Assembly: GCF_005768555.2 (NCBI RefSeq)
Contig: NZ_VCHX02000020.1
Span: 1 to 36,474 of the forward strand
Source: Streptomyces sporangiiformans
GTDB taxonomy: Bacteria > Actinomycetota > Actinomycetes > Streptomycetales > Streptomycetaceae
Reading direction: 5' to 3'
Length of the DNA: 36,474 nucleotides
The translations under genes and the position numbers were made by a program. Shown piece after piece: positions 16,099-24,388 of the stretch (its first letter is position 1; the number at the start of each line of letters is the position of its first letter). The notes below the pieces were generated by a model. The model did not search any database, was not told where the DNA came from, and saw only the letters and a list, made by a program, of their open reading frames with translations.

Positions 16099-17353
16099 CA
16101 CGACCAGCGGCGACGGGTCGGTCCGACGCGCGCTGATCCTGGTGGAGAACCTGTCGGTGCCGTTCGACCGGCGGGTGTGGCAGGAGTGCACGACGCTGCG
16201 CGACGCGGGCTGGGAGGTGCACGTCATCTGTCCCCGGGGGGAAAAGCGGGACACGGAACCGGAGGCGGTGATCGACGGGGTGCGGATCCACCGCTACCCG
16301 TTGCGCGCGGCCACCGGAGGACCGGCCGGCTACCTGCGGGAGTACGGATCGGCGTTGTGGCACACGGCCCGGCTGGCCCGCAAGGTCGGCCCGGTCGACG
16401 TGGTCCACGCCTGCAACCCGCCCGACCTGCTGTTCCTGCCGGCACTGTGGCTGAAGCGGCGCGGCGCGCGGTTCGTCTTCGACCAGCACGACCTGGTACC
16501 CGAGCTGTACCTCTCACGGTTCGACCGCGGCGAGGATCTGCTCTACCGCGCCGTATGCGCGCTGGAACGGCGGACCTACCGGGCCGCGGACATCGTGCTC
16601 GCCACGAACGAGAGCTACCGGGACGTCGCGATGCGCCGCGGCGGCCGGCGGCCGGAGGACGTGTTCGTGGTGCGCAGCGCGCCCCAGATCGACCGGTTCC
16701 AACCGGTGCCGCCCGAGCCGGAGTTGAAGCGCGGCAAGCCTCATCTGCTGTGCTACCTCGGCGTCATGGGCCCTCAGGACGGCGTCGACTACGCCTTGCG
16801 TGCCCTCGCGAAGCTGCGCGACGAGTTCGGACGGACCGACTGGCATGCGGTGTTCGTCGGATCCGGCGACGCCTTCGACGCGATGGTGGAGCTGTCCCGG
16901 CGGCTCGGGCTGTCCGAGCAGGTGCAGTTCACCGGGCGCATCCCGGACGCCGACCTGGTGCGCTACCTGTCCACTGCGGACGTGTGCCTGTCCCCCGACC
17001 CGCGCAACCCGCTCAACGACGTGTCGACCATGAACAAGGTCCTGGAGTACATGGCGATGGGCCGGCCGATCGTCTCGTTCGACCTCCGGGAGGCGCGCGT
17101 CTCCGCCGGTGACGCCGCCGTCTACGCACCCGCCAACGACGAGGCCGAATTCGCCAAGCTCATCGCGTTGTTGCTGGACGATCCGGAGAAGCGGGCCCGG
17201 ATGGGCAAGATCGGCCAGGAGCGGATCGGCGGGCAGCTTTCGTGGCGGAACTCGCAGGCGTCGCTGCTCGCCGCCTACGCCGCTGCCTGCCGTGACCACG
17301 CTCCGGTGTCGGCGGGTGGCCCGGTCCGTACAGGGAAGAGGCCGCGGCGTTGA
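16088..17353 (+). CDS. Glycosyltransferase family 4
   Basis: This is a retaining, GT-B-fold glycosyltransferase of about 421 residues that should add one sugar to the lipid-linked repeat unit at the inner face of the membrane. The N-terminal part has RALILVENLSVPFDRRVWQE and FDQHDLVPELY. The C-terminal donor site has the E-x7-E type segment NKVLEYMAMGRPIVSFD. The start is uncertain. TTG 16088 overlaps the previous stop and leaves ten residues before the first conserved strand; TTG 16025 is in frame further upstream. The end overlaps the next start by TTGA. Donor and linkage cannot be told. Confidence 0.87.
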
Positions 17354-18714
17354 GCGATGACACGATCCGTCTGGTAACGATCGGGCGGATTCTCCGTCGG
17401 CGGTGGCGGCTTCTCGCCATCGTCGCCGTGGTGGGCGCGCTCGTCGGCTACGGCACCTCTGTGCTGTTTCCGCCGCGGTACACGGCGTCGGCATCGGTAC
17501 TGCTGCCGGGGCAGTGGGAGGAGCGCGAGCTGCTGACCCAGGTGGACATCGCGACCAGTTCGGCGGTGATCGACCGCGCGGCCGCCAAGCTCGGCTGGAC
17601 GGACGTCAGCGGCCCCGAGCTGCGGGATCGAGTGACCGCCAAGGCCGCCGACGGGAACATCATCAAGATCTCGGGCACGGCCGACACCCCGGAGCGCGCG
17701 CAGCAGCTCTCCGACCGGGTGGCCCAGCAATTCGTGAGATTCGCCGCGCGGATCGCCGGCGGCAGCACGGACCCCTCGGCCACGGGGCCCGAGGCACTGC
17801 GGCAGAAGGTGGAGGAGACCAACCGCCGCATCACCGACCTGGCCAATGCGGCAGACCCGGGGCAGACCGTGGAGAGCGTGCAGGCCCGCACCGCGCTCGA
17901 GAAGCTGCGCACCTCGCTGGAGGAGGCCATGACGAAGCTGGACCAGGCCGACCCGGCGGCCAACAAGGCCGGCATGGTCGTCATGGGCCCGGCGCCCCGC
18001 CCGACGGGCGAGGCGCCACCGACGAGGATGCAGCTCATCGTCGCCGGGGCGCTGCTGTTCTTCCTGCTCGCGGTCATCGGCCATCTCGTCGCCGCACGGG
18101 TGAACCGCCGGCTGCGCACGGAATCGGAGATCGCCGCGGCGCTGGGCTCGGCGCTCCTCGGCACCGTCGACGTGCCCGATGAACTGCGCGCGCACCGGCC
18201 GGAAGACGGTGGCCCACGGGCCCGGATCCGCCGGCTTCTCGGCGTCGACACCCGGTGGGACATGCCGACCCCGCGGAGGTCCGGCGACGAGGCCGGCAGG
18301 CGGATCCGCTACCGGCGGGTGTGCGCTCGTCTCCGGAACCAGCTGCCGGCCCCCCGGCGGCTGCTGGTCGTCGTACCGGACGGCGACGAGATCGCCCGCC
18401 GGGCCGCCGGTCAGCTCGTCGCCGAGGCCGAGAGCGATCCGCTGCTGCGGGTGGTGGAGGTGTCGGTGGACCGGCCGGTGGTGCCGGACCGCGAGACCGA
18501 GTCCGGTGCCCTGGTCGTCCTCAGCGCGGGCAGCTGGACAGCGGATGAGCTCGCCGGCATCGCCGAGGCGTGTGCGGACGGCAGGCATGAGGTCGTCGGC
18601 ATCGTCGTCGCCGGCACGGTCCTGGCCCGTCCGGCGCGGTCTGCCGGCCAGCCTTCGGACGACGCCACTCCGGCGCTCGCCGTTCGCGGCCACGCGACGG
18701 GAGGTTCAGTGTGA
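17350..18714 (+). CDS. Wzz-type chain-length protein with a C-terminal domain lacking a P-loop (copy 1)
   Basis: A polysaccharide co-polymerase of about 454 residues that should influence chain length in the membrane. A first membrane helix (about 16-37) and the Wzz domain with a helical extracytoplasmic part (about 38-215) are followed by a second helix (about 217-240). The C-terminal cytoplasmic region has the strand pattern of a tyrosine-autokinase domain (RRLLVVVPDG, RVVEVSVDRP, ALVVLSAGSW) but no Walker A, so it should not bind ATP normally. TTG 17350 overlaps the previous stop (TTGA). It is directly followed by a second protein of the same type through a GTGA overlap. Confidence 0.83.
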   Translation: MSDDTIRLVTIGRILRRRWRLLAIVAVVGALVGYGTSVLFPPRYTASASVLLPGQWEERELLTQVDIATSSAVIDRAAAKLGWTDVSGPELRDRVTAKAADGNIIKISGTADTPERAQQLSDRVAQQFVRFAARIAGGSTDPSATGPEALRQKVEETNRRITDLANAADPGQTVESVQARTALEKLRTSLEEAMTKLDQADPAANKAGMVVMGPAPRPTGEAPPTRMQLIVAGALLFFLLAVIGHLVAARVNRRLRTESEIAAALGSALLGTVDVPDELRAHRPEDGGPRARIRRLLGVDTRWDMPTPRRSGDEAGRRIRYRRVCARLRNQLPAPRRLLVVVPDGDEIARRAAGQLVAEAESDPLLRVVEVSVDRPVVPDRETESGALVVLSAGSWTADELAGIAEACADGRHEVVGIVVAGTVLARPARSAGQPSDDATPALAVRGHATGGSV

Positions 18715-20240
18715 CGACGAGCACGACTTCGGAGTCGTCGCCGGCCGCTCCGCTCATCGACCTGCAGGCGCTGGTGGTGGCGGTGCGCAGGCGCCGCCGC
18801 CTCTGGTGCTCCCTGGCGCTGCTTGGACTGCTGGTCGGCGTGGCGGTGGCGGTCCTGATGCCGCCGCCGCCGACCGCGGTGACCAAGGTGCTGGTCGCGC
18901 ACAAGGAGGACCAGCCGAACGACACCGGAACGCTGATCCGCACCGACGTCGAGCTGCTGGGAACCACGCGGATCGCCGAGAAGGCCCTGCGGTCCCTCAA
19001 GTCCTCGGAAAACCCTGAGGACTTCATGCGCGACTACCGGGGTACCGGCCTGACCAACAACCTGCTGCAGATCACTGTGACAGGTGACAGCGACGAGGAA
19101 GCGGTGGCCAGGGCCAAGGCACTGGCCGACGCGTTCGTCGCGGACCATGTGAGGCGGATGGGGGAAACCGCGAAGGCCGAGGCCGACGCCCTGCTCGACC
19201 AGCGTGACCGCATGCGGGACGAGCTCGCCCAGGTCAACAAGGCGATCGGAGACCGATCGCCGGACAGCGACCCGAAAGCGTCGGCGAGCATCGAGTCGCT
19301 CTTCGCCCGCCGGGCCGAGCTCAACTCGCGGATCGCCGATTTCGACGAGCGCGCCGCGGAGGCGCGCACCGGCACCCCCAAGGTCATCGCCGGCACGCAG
19401 ATCGTGGACGCCCCGCGCGCGCTGCAGCACTCCCTGCCCAAAGCCACGGTCACCAACGCCGCGATCGGGCTCGTCCTCGGGCTCGTCCTCGGGCTCGCGC
19501 TGGCCGCGGTCGGCACGGTGGTGGCGGACCGCCCCGTGCTGCGCCGGGACATCGCGGCGAACCTGGGCGCCTCGGTCATCGCGGAGCTGCGCCGCACGCC
19601 CCGCCGGTCGACCAGGCTGTGGCAGCGCCGACGGACCCGGACGGCACGGACAAGGCTCACCGCGACCCTTGCCCGCACCGTGCGAGGCTCCGCGGAACCG
19701 GTGTCGCTGCTGGAACTGGGCTGTGCGCGCAGCACGAGCGTCATCGCACTGGACCTCGCCAGGGCACTGGCGGCGGAGGGGCCCGTGGTCATCGTCGACG
19801 GGCTGCCCGGCCCGCAGCTCGCAGGCCGCCGCCCGAAGCCGGGAGACCCGACCGTGGTCAGCGGCGAGCCTGCCGCGACCGTGTCTCCTCAGGAGCGCCG
19901 GCTCGGCGTCGGCTCGGTGGCGCCCGGCGCGGCGTGGACCGACCTCCAGTACCTCGGCACTCAGACCGTGCTCGTGGTGCGGGCCGGGCACGGCAGCGCC
20001 GCATGGCTGCACACCGTGGCGCGGCAGCTCGCGGACCAGCGCATTCCGGTGATCGGTGTGGTGCTGATCGACCCCGATCCGCGTGACCGGACCGACGGCA
20101 CGCTGTGGGACGGGCCGCGCACCGCGCTGCGCGGCCGCGGCGAGCGGCCTCACCGACAGAACGGGACGGGCCGGCGGCGGACGGAGCGGCTGCCGATGTC
20201 GGCGGCACTAGTCCCGGACAGCGACCAGGAGGAGCGGTAG
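18711..20240 (+). CDS. Wzz-type chain-length protein with a degenerate BY-kinase domain (copy 2)
   Basis: A second co-polymerase, about 509 residues. Membrane helices lie near residues 31-50 and 245-270, with a coiled-coil-like Wzz region between them. After the second helix a BY-kinase-like domain begins. Where a P-loop is expected it reads LELGCARSTSVIALDLARAL, without the GxGKS/T core, and then VVIVDGLPGPQLA in place of the Walker A' VDxD. It is therefore probably a pseudokinase. The second helix contains GLVLGLVLGLA, encoded by a short 12-base direct repeat. GTG 18711 overlaps the previous stop (GTGA), with GGGAGG upstream. It may work as a heteromer with copy 1; that is inference. Confidence 0.82.
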   Translation: MTTSTTSESSPAAPLIDLQALVVAVRRRRRLWCSLALLGLLVGVAVAVLMPPPPTAVTKVLVAHKEDQPNDTGTLIRTDVELLGTTRIAEKALRSLKSSENPEDFMRDYRGTGLTNNLLQITVTGDSDEEAVARAKALADAFVADHVRRMGETAKAEADALLDQRDRMRDELAQVNKAIGDRSPDSDPKASASIESLFARRAELNSRIADFDERAAEARTGTPKVIAGTQIVDAPRALQHSLPKATVTNAAIGLVLGLVLGLALAAVGTVVADRPVLRRDIAANLGASVIAELRRTPRRSTRLWQRRRTRTARTRLTATLARTVRGSAEPVSLLELGCARSTSVIALDLARALAAEGPVVIVDGLPGPQLAGRRPKPGDPTVVSGEPAATVSPQERRLGVGSVAPGAAWTDLQYLGTQTVLVVRAGHGSAAWLHTVARQLADQRIPVIGVVLIDPDPRDRTDGTLWDGPRTALRGRGERPHRQNGTGRRRTERLPMSAALVPDSDQEER

Positions 20241-20243
20241 GAC

Positions 20244-22178
20244 ATGTGCGGCATCGCAGGCACGTATCGATGGCCGGACGGGAAGGTCGTGACCGACCGG
20301 CTCACCGACACCCTCGCCCACCGCGGTCCGGACGGGGCGGGCCGGTACAGCCACCCCGTCGGTGACGGCGAAGTGCACCTCGGGCACCGCCGACTGGCCA
20401 TCATCGACCTGTCCGGGACCGGCGCCCAGCCGATGGTCTCGGACGGCCTCGCCCTGACGTACAACGGCGAGCTGTACAACGCGCCCGAGCTTCGTGCCGA
20501 GCTGGCAGCCGCCGGGGTGCGCTTTCGCGGTACCTCCGACACCGAGGTGCTGCTTGAGGCCTGGCGGCGCTGGGGCACGGACTGTCTGCCCCGGCTGCGC
20601 GGCATGTTCGCGTTCGGGATCTTCGACGAGCGAACCGGTGACCTGGTGCTCGTCCGCGACCAGCTCGGCATCAAGCCGCTGTTCCTGCTCCGGCGCGGCG
20701 AGGGCCTGGTGTTCGCCTCCGAGCTCAAGGCGCTCTCCACCGCGACCGGCGGGTCGCTGGAGGTGGACCACGCGGCACTGGTGGCCTCGCTGCTGTACTA
20801 CTGGGTGCCGGACTCACGGTGCGCGTTCCGCGAAGCGGAGAAGCTGCCGCCGGGGAGCTGGCTGAGGTGCCGGCCCGACGGCCGGGTGGAGCGCGGCCGG
20901 TTCTGGAACCTGAAGGACGTCGCCGCCGAGGGCCGGGAGCGGGCCCGGGCCGGCGAGCAGCCGGATGTCGCTGCCCTCGTCGAGGAGTCGACTCGGCGTC
21001 ACCTGCTCTCCGACGTACCCGTGGCGACCTTCCTCTCCGGCGGGCTCGACTCCAGTTACCTGACCGCGCTGGCGGCCCGCCACCAACCCGGCATCTCCGC
21101 TTACACGATCGGGTTCCGCGCCGAGGACGCCAAGTTCGAGGCGATGCCGGACGACCTGCGCTATGCCCGGCAGGTGGCCGAGCGATTCGGCGTCGACCTG
21201 CACGAGATCGAGATCGCTCCGAACGTGCTCGACCTGCTGCCGCAGATGACGTACCACCTGGACGAGCCGATCGGCGACCCCGCCGCGATCAACACGTTCC
21301 TGATCTGCTCGGCCGCCCGAGAGGCCGGGGTCAAGGTGATGCTCTCGGGGATGGGGGCCGACGAGCTGTTCGCCGGGTACCGCAAGCACCTGGCCAACCT
21401 GCTCGCGCTGCGCTACCAGCGCGTCCCGCGGCCCCTGCGGCGCGGGGTGTCCAGGGCCGTGGACCGGCTGCCGGTCGCCACGGCCCGCCGGGGGTACCGG
21501 TCGGTGCGCTTCGCGAAGCGGTTCCTCTCCTTCGCCGATCTGCCGGAGGAGACCGCGTTCCGGCGCAGCTACACCATGTACGACCAGGACGAGCTGCTCG
21601 CCCTGGTCGATCCGGACTTGGCCGGGACGGTCGAGGACGTGCTGACCGAGCACGCGGACATCTACCAGGACAACGACCTCGACGACTTCGTCAACCGCAT
21701 GTGCCTGGGCGATTCTCGGATGTTCCTGCCGGGCCTGAACCTCGCGTACACGGACCGGTCGAGCATGGCCGCGTCGACCGAGGTGCGGGTGCCGTACGTG
21801 GACGTCGAGGTGGTCAAGGCGGCGTTCGCCGTGCCCGGCGATCGCAAGATCGTCGGACGGCAGGGCAAGGCCGTCCTCAAGGAGGCGGCCGGCTCGATCC
21901 TGCCCCGGGAGATCGTCTACCGGCCCAAGGGCCTGTTCAGCGCCCCGCTGCGGGCCTGGATGAGCCGGGATCTGGCACCGCTGGTGCGCGAGGTGGTCAA
22001 CGACGGCGAGCTCGTCCGTTCCGGGTTCCTGCGCCGCGACGCGCTGGCTCGCATGGTCGCCGAGGACGCCGCCGGGCAGCGGGACTTCTCCAAGCATCTG
22101 TGGCATGTGCTGACCCTCGAGTACTGGTATCGCGACGCGACCTCTGGGTCCGGCCAGAGCACTCGGTTAACGGCTTAG
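20244..22178 (+). CDS. asnB: Asparagine synthase-type glutamine amidotransferase
   Basis: The 644-residue protein has an N-terminal class II glutaminase domain, with nucleophile Cys2 in MCGIAG and then HRGPDG. Its C-terminal ATP-pyrophosphatase domain has the PP-loop LSGGLDSSYLTALA near residue 265 and LSGMGADELFAGY near 367. Such proteins adenylate a carboxylate and amidate it with glutamine-derived ammonia. In polysaccharide clusters, relatives convert uronic acids to uronamides, so the product of the dehydrogenase at 14782 is a likely target; making free asparagine is the alternative. ATG 20244 has AGGAGGAG upstream and starts 3 bases after the previous stop. Codon 642 is TTA (22167-22169). 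Confidence 0.92.
   Translation: MCGIAGTYRWPDGKVVTDRLTDTLAHRGPDGAGRYSHPVGDGEVHLGHRRLAIIDLSGTGAQPMVSDGLALTYNGELYNAPELRAELAAAGVRFRGTSDTEVLLEAWRRWGTDCLPRLRGMFAFGIFDERTGDLVLVRDQLGIKPLFLLRRGEGLVFASELKALSTATGGSLEVDHAALVASLLYYWVPDSRCAFREAEKLPPGSWLRCRPDGRVERGRFWNLKDVAAEGRERARAGEQPDVAALVEESTRRHLLSDVPVATFLSGGLDSSYLTALAARHQPGISAYTIGFRAEDAKFEAMPDDLRYARQVAERFGVDLHEIEIAPNVLDLLPQMTYHLDEPIGDPAAINTFLICSAAREAGVKVMLSGMGADELFAGYRKHLANLLALRYQRVPRPLRRGVSRAVDRLPVATARRGYRSVRFAKRFLSFADLPEETAFRRSYTMYDQDELLALVDPDLAGTVEDVLTEHADIYQDNDLDDFVNRMCLGDSRMFLPGLNLAYTDRSSMAASTEVRVPYVDVEVVKAAFAVPGDRKIVGRQGKAVLKEAAGSILPREIVYRPKGLFSAPLRAWMSRDLAPLVREVVNDGELVRSGFLRRDALARMVAEDAAGQRDFSKHLWHVLTLEYWYRDATSGSGQSTRLTA
22167..22169 (+). other. 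In-frame TTA leucine codon near the end of asnB
   Basis: TTA is codon 642 of 644, in STRLTA. It is the second in-frame TTA I found in the polysaccharide operon. So close to the stop, a stall would affect only the last residues and the downstream start. Confidence 0.85.
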
Positions 22179-22195
22179 GAATCAGAGGAGTTCGG

Positions 22196-24388
22196 GTGAA
22201 GCAGGTTGTACAGAACTACAAGAGCGGCGAGTTGGCGGTGCTCGACGTGCCGGTGCCGGGGTGCAAGCCGGGCGGTGTGCTGGTCCGCACCGCCTACTCG
22301 CTGATATCCACCGGGACCGAGCTCATGAAGGTGTCCGAAGCCGGCATGTCGATGCTGGGCAAGGCCCGCTCCCGGCCGGACCAGGTGGCCAAGGTCGTGC
22401 AGAGCGTGGCCACCAACGGGGTGCCCGCCACCTACCGCAAGGTGATGGGCAAGCTGGACTCCTACACGCCGCTGGGCTACTCGCTGTGCGGGGTGGTCGA
22501 GCAGGTCGGCGCCGGGATCGACGAGGTGAAGGTCGGCGACCTCGTGGCCTGCGCCGGCAATGAGCACGCGTTGCACGCCGAGCTGAACTGGGTGCCGAAG
22601 AACCTCTACGCCCCGGTGCCGGACGGCCTCGCGCCGCGGCACGCGGCCTTCGGCACCGTCGGGTCGATCGCGCTGCAGGGCGTCCGCCAAGGCGAGCCGC
22701 AGCTCGGCGAGGTGGCCCTTGTCATCGGCCTCGGGCTGATCGGGCAGCTGGTGGTGCAGCTCCTTGCCGCCTCGGGAGTGCGCGTCGTCGGGGTCGACCC
22801 CGACCCGGTGCGCTGCGAGCTGGCGGAGCGCCTGGGCGCTGCGGCCTGCGGCGATCCCGCGTCCGCGGCCGTGGAGGCTTCCGTCGCCGAACTCACCGGC
22901 GGTCACGGCGTGGACCAGGTGTACCTGGCCGCCGGCGGCGGCAGCAACCAGCCCGTCGAGCTGGCCGCCAGGCTGAGCCGGGACCGCGGCCGGGTCGTCG
23001 ACATCGGCAAGTGCCGCCTGGACCTGCCGTGGAACGCGTACTACGAGAAGGAGCTCGACGTCCGGTTCTCCCGCAGTTACGGCCCCGGTCGCTACGACCC
23101 GGAGTACGAGCTGGAGGGACGCGATTACCCGATCGGCTACGTGCGCTGGACCGAGCGCCGCAACCTGGCGTGTTTCCTCGATCTCCTCGCCCGCGGCAGC
23201 GTCGACGTGGAGCCCCTGGTCTCCCACACAGCCGACTTCGATGACGCCGTCGAGACGTACCAGAGTCTGAAGGACGGTGATCTGAAGGCCGTGGCTGTGC
23301 TGTTCCGGTACCCCCAACAGGCGGGGGAAGCGGAGGAGTCGGGGGCTCCGGCGGTGGCCGTGCCCGCGGTGAAGCTACGCAGCGGCGCAGTGTCCACCCC
23401 GGCCGTGGCCGCCAAGGCGCCGGTGCGCCTTGCCTTCGTCGGCGCGGGAAACTACGCGACGTCGATGCTGCTGCCGCACCTGGCACAGCGCGACGGCGTG
23501 AAGTTGTCGACCGTCGTCACCACGACGGCGCTGTCGGCGGCCAACGCGCAGCGGAAGTTCGGCTTCGACGAGGCGACCACCGACCTCGACGCCGTACTCG
23601 GCGACCCGGCCATCGACGCGGTGTTCGTCGTCACCCGGCACAGCTCGCACGCCGAACTGACCCGCAGGGCACTGCTGGCCGGCAAGACGGTGTTCGTGGA
23701 GAAGCCCCTGGCCCTCACCGAGGACGAGCTGGCCGGCGTCCTCGCGGCGGTGGAGGAGTCCGGCAACGACCGGCTGCAGGTGGGCTTCAACCGCCGGTTC
23801 GCGCCGCTGATGCAGGAGGCCAGGAAGCGGTTCGGCGCCCGGACCGGTCCGGCGAGCCTCCGCTACCTGGTCAACGCGGGCCGCCTTGACCACGGCAGCT
23901 GGTACCTCCAACAGGGCACCGAGGGCTCGCGGTTCGCCGGCGAGGGCGGACACTTCATCGACACGGCGAGCTGGCTGCTCGATGCCGACCCAGTATCGGT
24001 GTACGCGGTCGCCGCGTCCGGCAACGAGGACCTGCAGGTCGTGCTGCGCTACCCGGACGGGTCCACCGCCACCATCAGCTACGTCACCAGCGGCCCGGCC
24101 GGCTTCCCCAAGGAGACGCTGGACCTGGTCGCGGACGGCCGTGCGCTGCGGCTCGACGACTTCGTCCGTGCCTCGGTGTACGGCCGCAAGCGGTGGGTCA
24201 GTTCGCGGCTGCCCAAGGCCCGGGACAAGGGCCAGTCCGCCGAACTGGCCGCGTTCATCAAGGCCGTGCGGACCTGCGGGCCGATGCCGGTGCCGCTTCA
24301 GTCGCTGGTCGCCACCACGGCGGCCACCCTCGCCGTGCAGACCGGCCTGGCCGGAGGTGCGCCGGTGACGTTGGCGAGGACGCGATGA
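22196..24388 (+). CDS. Two-domain oxidoreductase: MDR alcohol dehydrogenase fused to Gfo/Idh/MocA
   Basis: The 730-residue protein joins two NAD(P)-dependent enzymes. Residues 1-370 are an MDR (zinc-alcohol-dehydrogenase-like) domain, with its nucleotide site at VIGLGLIGQLVVQLL near 178. An Ala/Pro-rich linker (about 372-405) follows. From about 410 a Gfo/Idh/MocA domain begins with LAFVGAGNYATSMLLPHL and has the family EKP motif (VEKPLAL) near 500. GTG 22196 is preceded by AGAGGAG. The next gene overlaps its stop (ATGA). Such fusions are known next to heparinase II/III-like genes in bacterial polysaccharide clusters, where they are thought to modify a sugar by oxidation and reduction. The substrate is not established here. 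Confidence 0.9.
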   Translation: MKQVVQNYKSGELAVLDVPVPGCKPGGVLVRTAYSLISTGTELMKVSEAGMSMLGKARSRPDQVAKVVQSVATNGVPATYRKVMGKLDSYTPLGYSLCGVVEQVGAGIDEVKVGDLVACAGNEHALHAELNWVPKNLYAPVPDGLAPRHAAFGTVGSIALQGVRQGEPQLGEVALVIGLGLIGQLVVQLLAASGVRVVGVDPDPVRCELAERLGAAACGDPASAAVEASVAELTGGHGVDQVYLAAGGGSNQPVELAARLSRDRGRVVDIGKCRLDLPWNAYYEKELDVRFSRSYGPGRYDPEYELEGRDYPIGYVRWTERRNLACFLDLLARGSVDVEPLVSHTADFDDAVETYQSLKDGDLKAVAVLFRYPQQAGEAEESGAPAVAVPAVKLRSGAVSTPAVAAKAPVRLAFVGAGNYATSMLLPHLAQRDGVKLSTVVTTTALSAANAQRKFGFDEATTDLDAVLGDPAIDAVFVVTRHSSHAELTRRALLAGKTVFVEKPLALTEDELAGVLAAVEESGNDRLQVGFNRRFAPLMQEARKRFGARTGPASLRYLVNAGRLDHGSWYLQQGTEGSRFAGEGGHFIDTASWLLDADPVSVYAVAASGNEDLQVVLRYPDGSTATISYVTSGPAGFPKETLDLVADGRALRLDDFVRASVYGRKRWVSSRLPKARDKGQSAELAAFIKAVRTCGPMPVPLQSLVATTAATLAVQTGLAGGAPVTLARTR

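Noticed and set aside
19468..19500. 12-base direct repeat as a mobile or regulatory element
   Set aside because: It simply encodes the GLVLGLVLGLA part of a membrane helix.
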